64,000 bases of DNA, from the NCBI RefSeq assembly GCF_001542405.1, contig NZ_LNCD01000034.1, positions 1 to 64,000 on the forward strand, read 5' to 3'. Each line of letters begins with the position of its first letter. The stretch's first letter is position 1. The notes below the pieces were generated by a model. That model was not told where the DNA came from, ran no database searches, and saw only the letters and a list, made by a program, of their open reading frames with translations. This document shows, in pieces, positions 24,956-32,987 of the stretch. The DNA is from Rhizobium altiplani. Its GTDB lineage: Bacteria; Pseudomonadota; Alphaproteobacteria; Rhizobiales; Rhizobiaceae. Both the position numbers and the translations under genes were made by a program.

Positions 24956-25882
24956 TCAATGTCCTGTGTGAGAGCGCAACCGCGGATCGAGCCAGCCATA
25001 GAGCAGATCGACAACAAGATTGGAGACGACCATCGTGGCTGCGATGATCAGGAGAATGCATTGAACGACCGCCAGATCTCGATTGCTGACAGACACGACT
25101 AGCAAACGACCGATGCCCGGCCAGGAGAAGATCGACTCCACGACAACGGCACCCGCGATCAGCGATCCGACCATGAAGCCGACGATGGTAACGATTGGGA
25201 CGGCGGCATTGGGGAGCGCGTGGCTCCAGACGACGTCGCTCCACTTCAGCCCCTTGGCGGACGCCGTCCGGATATAGGGCTGCCCCATCACCTCGATCAT
25301 TGCGCTGCGCGAAAAGCGGGCAAGGATGCCGATCCCCCCAATGCTCATCGTGATCGTCGGCAGGATGCCATGCATCCACGTGTCCTGACCGCCGGATGGT
25401 AGAAGCCCGAGCATAACGGAGAAAATCAGAACCAGCACGAGCCCCATCACGAAGGAGGGAATTGTGAAGCCAAAGATCGCCAGAAGGATGACCCCGCGAT
25501 CGGCAAAACTCTGCCGATGGAGCGCCGCGTAGACGCCCGCTGGAATGCCGATCACAAGTTTCAGGATCAACGCCGGCACTGTCAGTTGCAGGGTGGCCGG
25601 AACGCGCTCCATGACGAGACGCAGAGCTGACGCCTTATCGCGCATCGACACGCCAAAATCGCCGGTGAATATCGATCTTAGATAAGCGATATACTGAATC
25701 CAGAGCGGCTGATCGAGACCCCACGCCTTTCTGAAGGCGTCGATGGAATCCTGCGGCACGTCGGGTCCTAGCATGACCTGCGCCGGATCACCCGACATGC
25801 GCAAAACGACGAAGGCAAACGTCACGACAGCGAAGATCGTGATCAGCGCCCGGAACAGCCGCACGAGAACGAAGCGGATCAT
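24956..25882 (-). CDS. Peptide/opine-type ABC transporter permease (DppB family)
   Basis: A 308-residue permease: first transmembrane segment FVLVRLFRALITIFAVVTFA, then the DppB periplasmic region with DPAQVMLGPDVPQDSIDAFR, the coupling loop YIRTASAKGLKWSDVVWSHALP and the family segment IVESIFSWPGIGRLLV-like (VVESIFSWPGIG). The ATG at 25882 gives MIRFVLVRL, the usual DppB beginning. It pairs with the DppC-type subunit 10 nt downstream. Confidence 0.9.
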   Translation of the reverse strand: MIRFVLVRLFRALITIFAVVTFAFVVLRMSGDPAQVMLGPDVPQDSIDAFRKAWGLDQPLWIQYIAYLRSIFTGDFGVSMRDKASALRLVMERVPATLQLTVPALILKLVIGIPAGVYAALHRQSFADRGVILLAIFGFTIPSFVMGLVLVLIFSVMLGLLPSGGQDTWMHGILPTITMSIGGIGILARFSRSAMIEVMGQPYIRTASAKGLKWSDVVWSHALPNAAVPIVTIVGFMVGSLIAGAVVVESIFSWPGIGRLLVVSVSNRDLAVVQCILLIIAATMVVSNLVVDLLYGWLDPRLRSHTGH

Positions 25883-25893
25883 CTGAGCCTTCC

Positions 25894-26877
25894 CTATGCT
25901 GCAATCCGGGCGTCTTCGCCCGCTGTCACGTGGCACGCCACTGTCCGCCCGTGCCCGATGGTCTTCAGCTGGGGCGCGTCGATACGGCAGCGATCGCGCG
26001 CCAGCGGGCAGCGCGGATGAAAGGCACAGCCTGACGGTCGGTTTGCCGGATTGGGCGGCTCGCCCTGAAGGATCGTGCGTCCTTGCAGCGGTATGCCTGC
26101 ACGCGGTACGCTCGATACCAGAGCGCGCGTGTAGGGATGCATCGGCGAGTGGAAGATCACGTCAGCCGATGCCTCTTCGACGACACGGCCGAGATACATG
26201 ACGGCAACCTTATCGGCCATGTTGCGCACCACCTTGAGGTCATGGCTGATGAACACCATTGCGATGTTGTGCTGCTGCTGAAGATCGCGAAGCATGTTGA
26301 TGATCTGGGCCTGGATGGAGACGTCGAGTGCCGAAACCGGTTCGTCGCACACCAGAAGCTTCGGGCGGGAAGCGATTGCGCGCGCGATCACGGCGCGCTG
26401 GCGTTGACCACCTGACAATTCGTGCGGGAAGCGTGTAGCCTGATCCGGCCGAAGGCCAACCGCGTTCATCAGTTCCGCAACCCGTGCGGCGCGATGTTCC
26501 CTTGGAATCAGCCGGTGGATTTCCAGCGGTTCGGACAGCTGCGTGGCAATCGTCAGGCGTCGGTCGAGGGCAGCGAGCGGATCCTGGTAGACAAGTTGCA
26601 TCTTGGCCCGCAGCTTGCGCCATTCCGGGGTTCTGCTTGCCGGCATGTGCTTGCCATCAAACACGACCTCACCTTCCTGTGCGGCGTCGATCCCGAGCAG
26701 CATGCGGCCGAGCGTCGACTTTCCCGAGCCAGACTCTCCGACGATGCCGAGGGTCTCGCCGGGCATGACGGCCAGCGAGATACCGTCGACGGCGCGCACC
26801 GGTGTCGGGCGACCGAACAGTCCACGGCGGACATGGTAGATGCGAACGAGGTCGCGGACTTCAATCAACGGCGTCAA
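25894..26877 (-). CDS. Peptide/opine-type ABC transporter ATP-binding protein (DppF family)
   Basis: A 327-residue ATPase with Walker A GESGSGKST, a Q-loop in QLVYQDPLAALDRR, signature LSGGQRQRAVIARAI, Walker B LLVCDEPVSALD and the C-terminal oligopeptide-transporter Cys cluster CAFHPRCPLARDRC. The most plausible start is a TTG at 26877 that overlaps the stop of the preceding ATPase gene (TTGA), giving the typical LTPLIEVRDLVRIY beginning. A longer ATG-initiated frame from 27042 reads into the previous gene and was rejected. Confidence 0.88.
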   Translation of the reverse strand: MTPLIEVRDLVRIYHVRRGLFGRPTPVRAVDGISLAVMPGETLGIVGESGSGKSTLGRMLLGIDAAQEGEVVFDGKHMPASRTPEWRKLRAKMQLVYQDPLAALDRRLTIATQLSEPLEIHRLIPREHRAARVAELMNAVGLRPDQATRFPHELSGGQRQRAVIARAIASRPKLLVCDEPVSALDVSIQAQIINMLRDLQQQHNIAMVFISHDLKVVRNMADKVAVMYLGRVVEEASADVIFHSPMHPYTRALVSSVPRAGIPLQGRTILQGEPPNPANRPSGCAFHPRCPLARDRCRIDAPQLKTIGHGRTVACHVTAGEDARIAA

Positions 26878-27890
26878 TGCATCATCCCCTCTGCGATGCG
26901 GTCTCTCGTCTCGGCGGCAATCGCCGCTGGCGGGACCGGGCGAGCGCATGCGAGCTGGCGTCCACGGCCGATCGAAACAAGCGGTGGCAACTCGTGACTG
27001 CATGCCTCGACAGCGCGAGGGCAGCGCGGCGAAAAGGAGCATCCTTTGGGTAGGTTCCGTGGATCCGGCACAGTCCCTGTGATCGGGATCAAACGTTGCC
27101 GCGGACCATCGATACCTGGAATGGCGTCGAAGAGACCGCGGGTATAAGGATGGCGAGGCTCAGCGAAAAGCTCGGCCACCATCCCTTCCTCGACAATGCG
27201 CCCGGCATACATGACGCAGACTCGCTCGCAAACCTGCGACACCGCGCCGAGGTCGTGACTGATGAAAACGGTCGCCATACCCGTCTCGGTCCTGAGAGAG
27301 GTCAACAGGTCCAGGATTTGTGCCTGGATTGTCGCGTCGAGCGCTGTCGTCGGCTCGTCGGCGATCAGCAGATCCGGCTCGCCGGCAAGGGCCATCGCAA
27401 TCATCAACCGCTGGCACTGTCCACCAGAGAATTCATGCGGATAAAGGTCAAAACGGCGCCGCACATCCGGGATGCCGACCATATCCATGAGCCGCCATGC
27501 TTCAGTCTTTGCCGCCTCGCCGCGAAGGCCGCGATGAATGAGAAGCGCCTCGGTGATCTGGCGCCCGATCTTCAGAACCGGATTGAGAGAGCTTGACGGG
27601 TCCTGGAAAATCATTGCGACGCGTCCGCCTCGGACTTGCTCCAGCGCGGAACGAGGCGCGGCGAGCAATTCCTGCCCGTCGATTTTGACCGATCCCATGA
27701 CGCTCGCCTTGCCGGGCAACAGACCCAGCGCCGCAAGCCATGTCACCGACTTGCCGCAGCCAGATTCACCGACCAGGCCGACTGCCTCGCCTTTTGCAAT
27801 GTCGAGATCGATCCCATGCAGTACCTGCACGCTATCGAAAGCGACTTTCAGCCCGCGCATTTCCACGAGCTTGGCGGCAGCTGTGCCCAT
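26874..27890 (-). CDS. Peptide/opine-type ABC transporter ATP-binding protein (DppD family)
   Basis: A 338-residue ATPase: MGTAAAKLVEMRGLKVAF start, Walker A GESGCGKSV, Q-loop MIFQDPSSSLNP, signature FSGGQCQRLMIAMAL (Phe and Cys variants of LSGGQ-R), Walker B LLIADEPTTALD and the Cys cluster CSFSPRCPRAVEAC. The ATG at 27890 was chosen; the same frame runs far upstream through the binding-protein gene but without homology. It forms the heterodimeric ATPase with the DppF-type subunit. Confidence 0.9.
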   Translation of the reverse strand: MGTAAAKLVEMRGLKVAFDSVQVLHGIDLDIAKGEAVGLVGESGCGKSVTWLAALGLLPGKASVMGSVKIDGQELLAAPRSALEQVRGGRVAMIFQDPSSSLNPVLKIGRQITEALLIHRGLRGEAAKTEAWRLMDMVGIPDVRRRFDLYPHEFSGGQCQRLMIAMALAGEPDLLIADEPTTALDATIQAQILDLLTSLRTETGMATVFISHDLGAVSQVCERVCVMYAGRIVEEGMVAELFAEPRHPYTRGLFDAIPGIDGPRQRLIPITGTVPDPRNLPKGCSFSPRCPRAVEACSHELPPLVSIGRGRQLACARPVPPAAIAAETRDRIAEGMMH

Positions 27891-27979
27891 CGGCTCACCC
27901 TTCCTGTCGGCGGTTGCGTTCGTAACAAACCAAATGGATCCGGCGGCTGGTTGCCGCCGGATCCGGTTCATCGCTGTGA

Positions 27980-29608
27980 TCAGCTCGGCCAGTTGTTGGC
28001 GCGGAAATCCATTGCAAAGGCGGGAGCGGCCTTCCACTTGAGCGACGACTTCATGCCGGTGAAGACAGCGTTCTGATGCAAGACCTGGTAGACGGGGTCT
28101 TCGCGCTCGCAGATCTCGAGCATGCGGGCAAAGGCCTTCTTGCGCTGCGCTCGGTCGGTGCTGGTTTCCAGGATCTGAGACATCTGGTTGACCTCGGCAT
28201 TCGACCAGTCCTTCTTCTGCTGGACTTCGCCGTTCGGGCCAAACTGGGCAACGATCGAGGAGACGGGATCGTTGAAGTTGGCTGAGGCGGACCAGTCGCG
28301 TACCCCCTTGATGCCTGCCGGATCGTGGATCTGGCCCCAGTTCTCCTTCATCTCGATCTCGACGTTGAGACCGACCTGCTTCCACATCTCCACCATGATC
28401 TGACCGTTGGCGGTCTGGTTGGTGTAGTAGTTGTTGAGCAGGCGGAAGGGGATCGCGTCGCCCTTGTAGTTCGCCTGCTTCAGGAGGTCCTGGGCGAGAG
28501 CCGGATTGTATTCCGGAACCGACCAGCCTTCGACGAACATGTCGCCGTAGAACGGAAACTGCAGGCCTGCCGGGATCTTCGTCTGGCCAGCCCACAGCGC
28601 GTCGACGATCGCCTGGCGGTCGATCGAATGCGTCATGGCGCGGCGGACCAGCGGGTTCTGCAGGATCGGATTCTGGATATTGAAGACCGAGATACGGTGA
28701 TTGTTGATCGTCGAACCCTGCACCTCGAAGCCAGGAGCCGCCTGAACGGCTGCGATCTGGTCGGGCGGAAGGTCGCAGGCGAAATCATATTCGCCGGAAA
28801 GCAGGCCGTTGACGCGCGAGGCGACTTCTGGAACTTCAACAAAGCGGATCTGTTCGAGCGGCGGGCGACCGCCCCAATATTCGTCAAAGGCCACGAGTGT
28901 CAGTGACACATCGGGCTTGAACTCGGCGACCATGTAAGGACCTGTCGTGACCGGCTTGCGGGCCCAATCGACATAGGTCCCAGCTTCGTCCCAGGCACGA
29001 CGATTGGCGATCTGGCTGCCGAAAGCGTAGAGGCGGCCTTCGAGCGTCACGTCAGGCGTCGCGTTGTGGAAGCGAACCGTGTACTTGTCGACGGCTTCGA
29101 CGCCAGCGAGCGCCGGCCACAGACGACGGCCCACGCCCGGTACCGCTGCCGGCAATTCCTTGACGGAGGTCGGCTTGTTGTCGTTTTCGAAGATCGTCTT
29201 GCCGCCTGCCGGCTGCGTGCTGCCGAACACGCGCTGGGAGGAAAAGCTGAAGACGACATCGTCAGCAGTCAACTCGTCGCCGTTGTGGAACCTCACGCCG
29301 TGACGCAGCTTGAGTTCCAGCGTCTTGTCGTCGATGCGCTTCCACTCTGTGGCGAGACCGGCAACTGGACCCTGATTGCCCATCCAGTCACGCAGGATCA
29401 AACCTTCCCAGAGGTTGGGGAAGAAAACTCGCTCGCCGACATTCGACTGCTCGTTCCAGATATCAAGCGTGTTGTTATTGGTGATTTTCTGGACGGCGAT
29501 CGTCACGGACGGCCGCTTGCCTTGGCTCAACGCGAAGCGTGGCAAAATCGCTGTGCCTGCAGTTGCGCCAAGCAGCCCCAGGACGCTGCGTCGATTGATA
29601 GAAAGCAT
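27980..29608 (-). CDS. ABC transporter substrate-binding protein (DppA/AccA class, family 5)
   Basis: A 542-residue periplasmic binding protein of the peptide/opine class. The signal region MLSINRRSVLGLLGATAG has a twin-arginine-like motif. Diagnostic stretches are FFPNLWEGLILRDWMGNQGP, ELKLRHGVRFHNGDELTADD and FSFSSQRVFG near the N-terminal domain, and MTHSIDRQAIVDALWAG in the hinge. This family also includes AccA, which binds agrocinopine, so a non-peptide ligand is quite possible. First transporter gene after the SorC regulator, with a 266-nt gap. Ligand unknown. Confidence 0.88.
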   Translation of the reverse strand: MLSINRRSVLGLLGATAGTAILPRFALSQGKRPSVTIAVQKITNNNTLDIWNEQSNVGERVFFPNLWEGLILRDWMGNQGPVAGLATEWKRIDDKTLELKLRHGVRFHNGDELTADDVVFSFSSQRVFGSTQPAGGKTIFENDNKPTSVKELPAAVPGVGRRLWPALAGVEAVDKYTVRFHNATPDVTLEGRLYAFGSQIANRRAWDEAGTYVDWARKPVTTGPYMVAEFKPDVSLTLVAFDEYWGGRPPLEQIRFVEVPEVASRVNGLLSGEYDFACDLPPDQIAAVQAAPGFEVQGSTINNHRISVFNIQNPILQNPLVRRAMTHSIDRQAIVDALWAGQTKIPAGLQFPFYGDMFVEGWSVPEYNPALAQDLLKQANYKGDAIPFRLLNNYYTNQTANGQIMVEMWKQVGLNVEIEMKENWGQIHDPAGIKGVRDWSASANFNDPVSSIVAQFGPNGEVQQKKDWSNAEVNQMSQILETSTDRAQRKKAFARMLEICEREDPVYQVLHQNAVFTGMKSSLKWKAAPAFAMDFRANNWPS

Positions 29609-29874
29609 GAAGGTCTCCCTTTGACGAAGTTTTGACGGAAATGGATCGGTCATAATGTCGCGGTGTTTTATGGCAGACTGCATGTCGGTTTCTTGATGAA
29701 ACGATGAAGTTTACGTGACATTTAAGATGCTGTATTTGTTAACTTATATCGACTTGTCCAGGCATCGAATTCCGCCCCCAATCCGTCCGGATTTTGGTTC
29801 ACGGGCTCTTCGTCGAGCCAAGGCGAGCGATGCACAATTCGCCGATCAAGTCGCCCTTTCGGGCGCCCCGACCG

Positions 29875-30831
29875 TTATGATCCCAGCAGGCTCTGCGCAG
29901 TAATCTCGTCGGTCATCAGACCGTTGATCAGGCGTCCCTTCAGGGCAGCCTGGATCGCCGCCAGTTTCTGTTGACCCTTCGCCACGCCGATCACCAATGT
30001 CCTGCTGCAGGATGGAATGGGCGCACTCGCGACGCGATCGTTGGTAATGCCTTCAATCAGCTTGCCGTCCTTGTCGAACGTCCACCCGACAATCTCTCCG
30101 ACTGCGCCTGCCTGATGCAGGAGCTTCAGTTCGTCCTTCAGGATGAAACCATCAAGGAAAAGAGGCGCCTGAACGCCGACGTCCCCAATACCGACAAAGG
30201 CAACGTCAGCGCGTGCGGCAAGCGATAGCGTCTGGCGGATTACGGGCTGGTTGTGAAGGACCACCCGTTCCTGTCGCGACGAGGCGATAACCGGAACCGG
30301 CATCGGAAAGCATTTCGCCGTGATGAGGTCGGCAAGTTTGAAGACCACATTGTAGAACCAGACCGAGCCTTCGCGGGTGATATTGCCGGTCAAGGAAACG
30401 ATCTTGTGCTGGTGTGCTTCCATGGGCACCATTTCCTCGATCGCGGCCTTCAACGTGTGACCGGTACCAATGGCGATCACGGCAGGCTTGTCGCAAGCCA
30501 GCCGGCGCTCCATTTCGGCAGCCGCCGCCTGGGCAAGGCCACCGCTCAAGCCCTGAGCCTGATCGCCGGACGGAATGACTTCCACGAACTGCAGCGAAAA
30601 CTTGCTCTTCAGCCTTGCTGCCATACTCATGCAGTGGCCAACCGGATGATCGAGCCGGATCTTGATCAAGCCTTGCGAGACAGCGCGCGATACGAGACGC
30701 TGGGCGGTTTGCCGGGAAACGCCGAGCTTCTGCGCGATCTCGTCCTGGCTGTGCCCCCCTATGTAATAAAGCCAGCCAGCCTTGGCCGTGAAATCGAGCC
30801 GGCTGCCATGGTCATCTCGCCTCGCAATCAT
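29875..30831 (-). CDS. SorC-family transcriptional regulator
   Basis: A 318-residue sugar-responsive regulator. The N-terminal helix-turn-helix reads YYIGGHSQDEIAQKLGVSRQTAQRLVSRAV in two stretches (about 22-52). The C-terminal effector domain has the NagB-like SorC pattern: VIAIGTGHTLKAAIEEM, IVSLTGNITREG, ADVAFVGIGDVG and GEIVGWTFDKDGKLIEG. SorC proteins usually sense phosphorylated sugars, in keeping with the GDPD and HAD phosphatase upstream. It probably controls the transporter genes downstream. Confidence 0.9.
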   Translation of the reverse strand: MIARRDDHGSRLDFTAKAGWLYYIGGHSQDEIAQKLGVSRQTAQRLVSRAVSQGLIKIRLDHPVGHCMSMAARLKSKFSLQFVEVIPSGDQAQGLSGGLAQAAAAEMERRLACDKPAVIAIGTGHTLKAAIEEMVPMEAHQHKIVSLTGNITREGSVWFYNVVFKLADLITAKCFPMPVPVIASSRQERVVLHNQPVIRQTLSLAARADVAFVGIGDVGVQAPLFLDGFILKDELKLLHQAGAVGEIVGWTFDKDGKLIEGITNDRVASAPIPSCSRTLVIGVAKGQQKLAAIQAALKGRLINGLMTDEITAQSLLGS

Positions 30832-30885
30832 GTCGCCCGCCTCCCCGCTGGTTCATCCTCATCTGCGTCACGGCGTCGATCGAGG

Positions 30886-31590
30886 TCACGCCCCCACCTC
30901 GACCGATTGCCGGGCCGGGTGCTGGTTGCCGACTCGTCGGCACAGGACATGCAGCAGCTCTTTGGCACCGAGAACGACCTCCTCGGCTCCTGCCGCAAAC
31001 AGCGCCTCGCGCCTGCCCGAACGCGGATCGTTTGGCGCCACGAAGCCGATTGCCGGTACGCCGGCAGCAACTGCCGCCTGAATACCCGCTGCGCTGTCAT
31101 CGATGACGATGCTGCGCGCGCTGCTCGCGTTCATTTTGGACAGGCAGAACCGGATGAGATCTGGCGCGGGCTTTGGGGCGGCGACCATCTCGGCGCTGAA
31201 TATGTTCGGGGCAAAGTGTGACCACAGATCGAGAAGGCCGAGGCTCTTTCTGAGGCGTTCGACCGTGCTGTTCGATGCGACACATTTTGCAACGTCGAGC
31301 CCATCGAGAACGGCGCTGATGCCCTCCATCGGCAGGAGGTCGCGGCGGAAAGCAGCAAATATTTCGGCATGCCATCCGGCAAAAACGGAATCGAGGTCGG
31401 CGCGGATGCGGTTGGCCAGAATCCGCCGCAAGTCAGCCTCCGACTTTCCGGTAAACTCGACGAGCACCTGGCGCGGCGTCATCTCCATGCCGGCCTGGGT
31501 TATGGCATGGGCAAGCGTGCGCGCCGCAATCGGTTCGCTATCGATCAGCACGCCATCGCAATCAAATATCAGAAGATCCAAACTACTCAT
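30886..31590 (-). CDS. HAD-superfamily phosphatase (phosphoglycolate phosphatase-like)
   Basis: A 234-residue HAD hydrolase, subfamily with an alpha-helical cap. Motif I is FDCDGVLIDSEP (nucleophile Asp near residue 9), motif II KCVASNSTVERL, motif III Lys in VAAPKPAPD and motif IV IVIDDSAAGIQAA. It should remove phosphate from a small sugar or polyol phosphate. It lies between the GDPD and the SorC regulator in the same direction, so its likely substrate is the monoester released by the GDPD. ATG at 31590 chosen over a longer frame that overlaps the GDPD. Confidence 0.87.
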   Translation of the reverse strand: MSSLDLLIFDCDGVLIDSEPIAARTLAHAITQAGMEMTPRQVLVEFTGKSEADLRRILANRIRADLDSVFAGWHAEIFAAFRRDLLPMEGISAVLDGLDVAKCVASNSTVERLRKSLGLLDLWSHFAPNIFSAEMVAAPKPAPDLIRFCLSKMNASSARSIVIDDSAAGIQAAVAAGVPAIGFVAPNDPRSGRREALFAAGAEEVVLGAKELLHVLCRRVGNQHPARQSVEVGA

Positions 31591-31664
31591 AGGTTCGCTA
31601 TTCAGGGTATTCCGTGGTTCGCACGTCTGCATGCACAGGCCGTTGCTGGGAGGGCCCCAAGTGA

Positions 31665-32414
31665 TCAAGCGACCGAATCCTGCGATCCGGCGCACACCGC
31701 CAGGGCCAGGGCTGGATCATCGCTGGTGATCCAGCCGACGCCCTGCCCGAGCCAGTGTTCGATCTCCTCTTGCTCATTCAACACCCAGCAGCAGAGACGA
31801 TCGCGTGAAATGACCGCGGCAACGTCGTGAAAGGTTGCGGCCAGCAGCGACTTCTCGATGGCAACGAGGCCGGCGACTTCCGCAGCTTTGGCGAAGGTCG
31901 CAGCCGCGCCCAGCGCCTCGGCGGACTTGGCATTGATCGAGCACAGGCGGCCGATTTCGGGAGCAACCTCTTGGCACCGCGCGAGAACCCCCAGATTGAA
32001 GCTTGTCAACAGGCTGCGCCCGGCAAGCCCGTGACGTCGAATGGCCGCCGCCGCCAAGGCCTCAAGCCCTTCATAGTGCGCTCCATCCGCGTCGGCTTTC
32101 AGCTCGACATGAAGCTCGACGGGTCTCGAGGAAGCAAACAGAGCAAGCACCTCGTCAAGGGTCGGGATTACCTCCTGCGATCCTTTGAGGCGGGTCGCCT
32201 GATGATCGGAAGGTGACAACGCCCGGACCTTGCCCGCTTTCTCGGTCGAACGCTCAAGCGTGGCGTCGTGAATGACGACAAGTTCCCCGGCGTCGGTCAA
32301 ATGCACATCGAATTCGATCGCATCGACCGGGAGTTCCAAGGTCTTTCTGAAACCCTCAATCGAATTTTCGGGCCATTTATTTCGTGCTCCGCGATGGCCA
32401 ACGATTTTCGTCAT
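31665..32414 (-). CDS. Glycerophosphodiester phosphodiesterase (UgpQ/AccF class)
   Basis: A 249-residue cytoplasmic GDPD. The canonical active-site motif HRGARNKWPENSIEGF lies near residue 7, followed by IEFDVHLTDAGELVVIHDATLERST (Glu/Asp/His) split over residues 35-60, VELHVELKAD and a final WITSDDPALA. The family hydrolyses glycerophosphodiesters; AccF relatives cleave the sugar phosphodiester agrocinopine. First gene of a co-oriented set running GDPD, HAD phosphatase, SorC regulator, ABC transporter, isomerase. Confidence 0.9.
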   Translation of the reverse strand: MTKIVGHRGARNKWPENSIEGFRKTLELPVDAIEFDVHLTDAGELVVIHDATLERSTEKAGKVRALSPSDHQATRLKGSQEVIPTLDEVLALFASSRPVELHVELKADADGAHYEGLEALAAAAIRRHGLAGRSLLTSFNLGVLARCQEVAPEIGRLCSINAKSAEALGAAATFAKAAEVAGLVAIEKSLLAATFHDVAAVISRDRLCCWVLNEQEEIEHWLGQGVGWITSDDPALALAVCAGSQDSVA

Positions 32415-32987
32415 GGGAAATACCTTCCGTAAAGATCAACTGGTCGAAAGTGCCGCCTCCCGGAAGCGACGCTTGTCTGCCCGCAATGTGACAGGCACCG
32501 TCACGTCTTGCGGCCAAGGCGGCAGGAGCGAAGTATCGACGCTTCCAGAAGCTGGCATCGCGCGGGGCCCTCGGTCTGCGCTTTAGCCGCCTAACGGCAG
32601 CGTTAGCGGCCCGGTATAGTGAGCGCAGATAACCGTTGCGTGACATCTACCTCCACGGATGAGCAAATGCTCAATTCCGGGAACAAGGCGCGCTGATAGG
32701 GTTCAAAATTTGCGGGTGCGGTTAGCGGCATTGAAGCGGCTTCATGTACCTGAATGCCAATGGCTGCCGTCGATGCTGAGATATCGGCGAAGCCTTGTCA
32801 TTCGACATCCTTACGGGAGATGCGAATTCACGACCGGCCAGGCACCAGGCACGCGGTCGCGGATGTATTTTTCCATAAGGGAATCATTCCCGCGCAATCC
32901 AATCACGGATGCGCGGGAACCCGCCATACGCACTTTACGCTGCACGGCCCGTCGCCTGCGAAGAACGCAAGCCGACGAAGCCACTCG
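32415..32987. other. Intergenic region between GDPD and aldehyde oxidoreductase genes
   Basis: 573 bases with no convincing gene. Upstream of the GDPD gene, near 32587-32611, GCCGC-C-TAACG and CGTTAG-CGGC make an imperfect dyad that could be an operator. The right part holds the palindromes at 32878-32919. Confidence 0.45.
32878..32919. repeat. Two overlapping palindromes downstream of the pao operon
   Basis: GGGAAT-C-ATTCCC (32878-32890) overlaps a perfect 10-bp inverted repeat TTCCCGCGCA (32887-32896) / TGCGCGGGAA (32910-32919) with a 13-nt loop. It lies about 70 nt past the stop of the molybdenum subunit gene, so it may end that transcript; the T-run expected on the minus strand is weak. 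Confidence 0.55.

Noticed and set aside
27891..28595. Upstream extension of the DppD-type ATPase frame through the binding-protein gene
   Set aside because: The ATPase homology begins at 27890, and the extension lies over the binding-protein gene in another frame.
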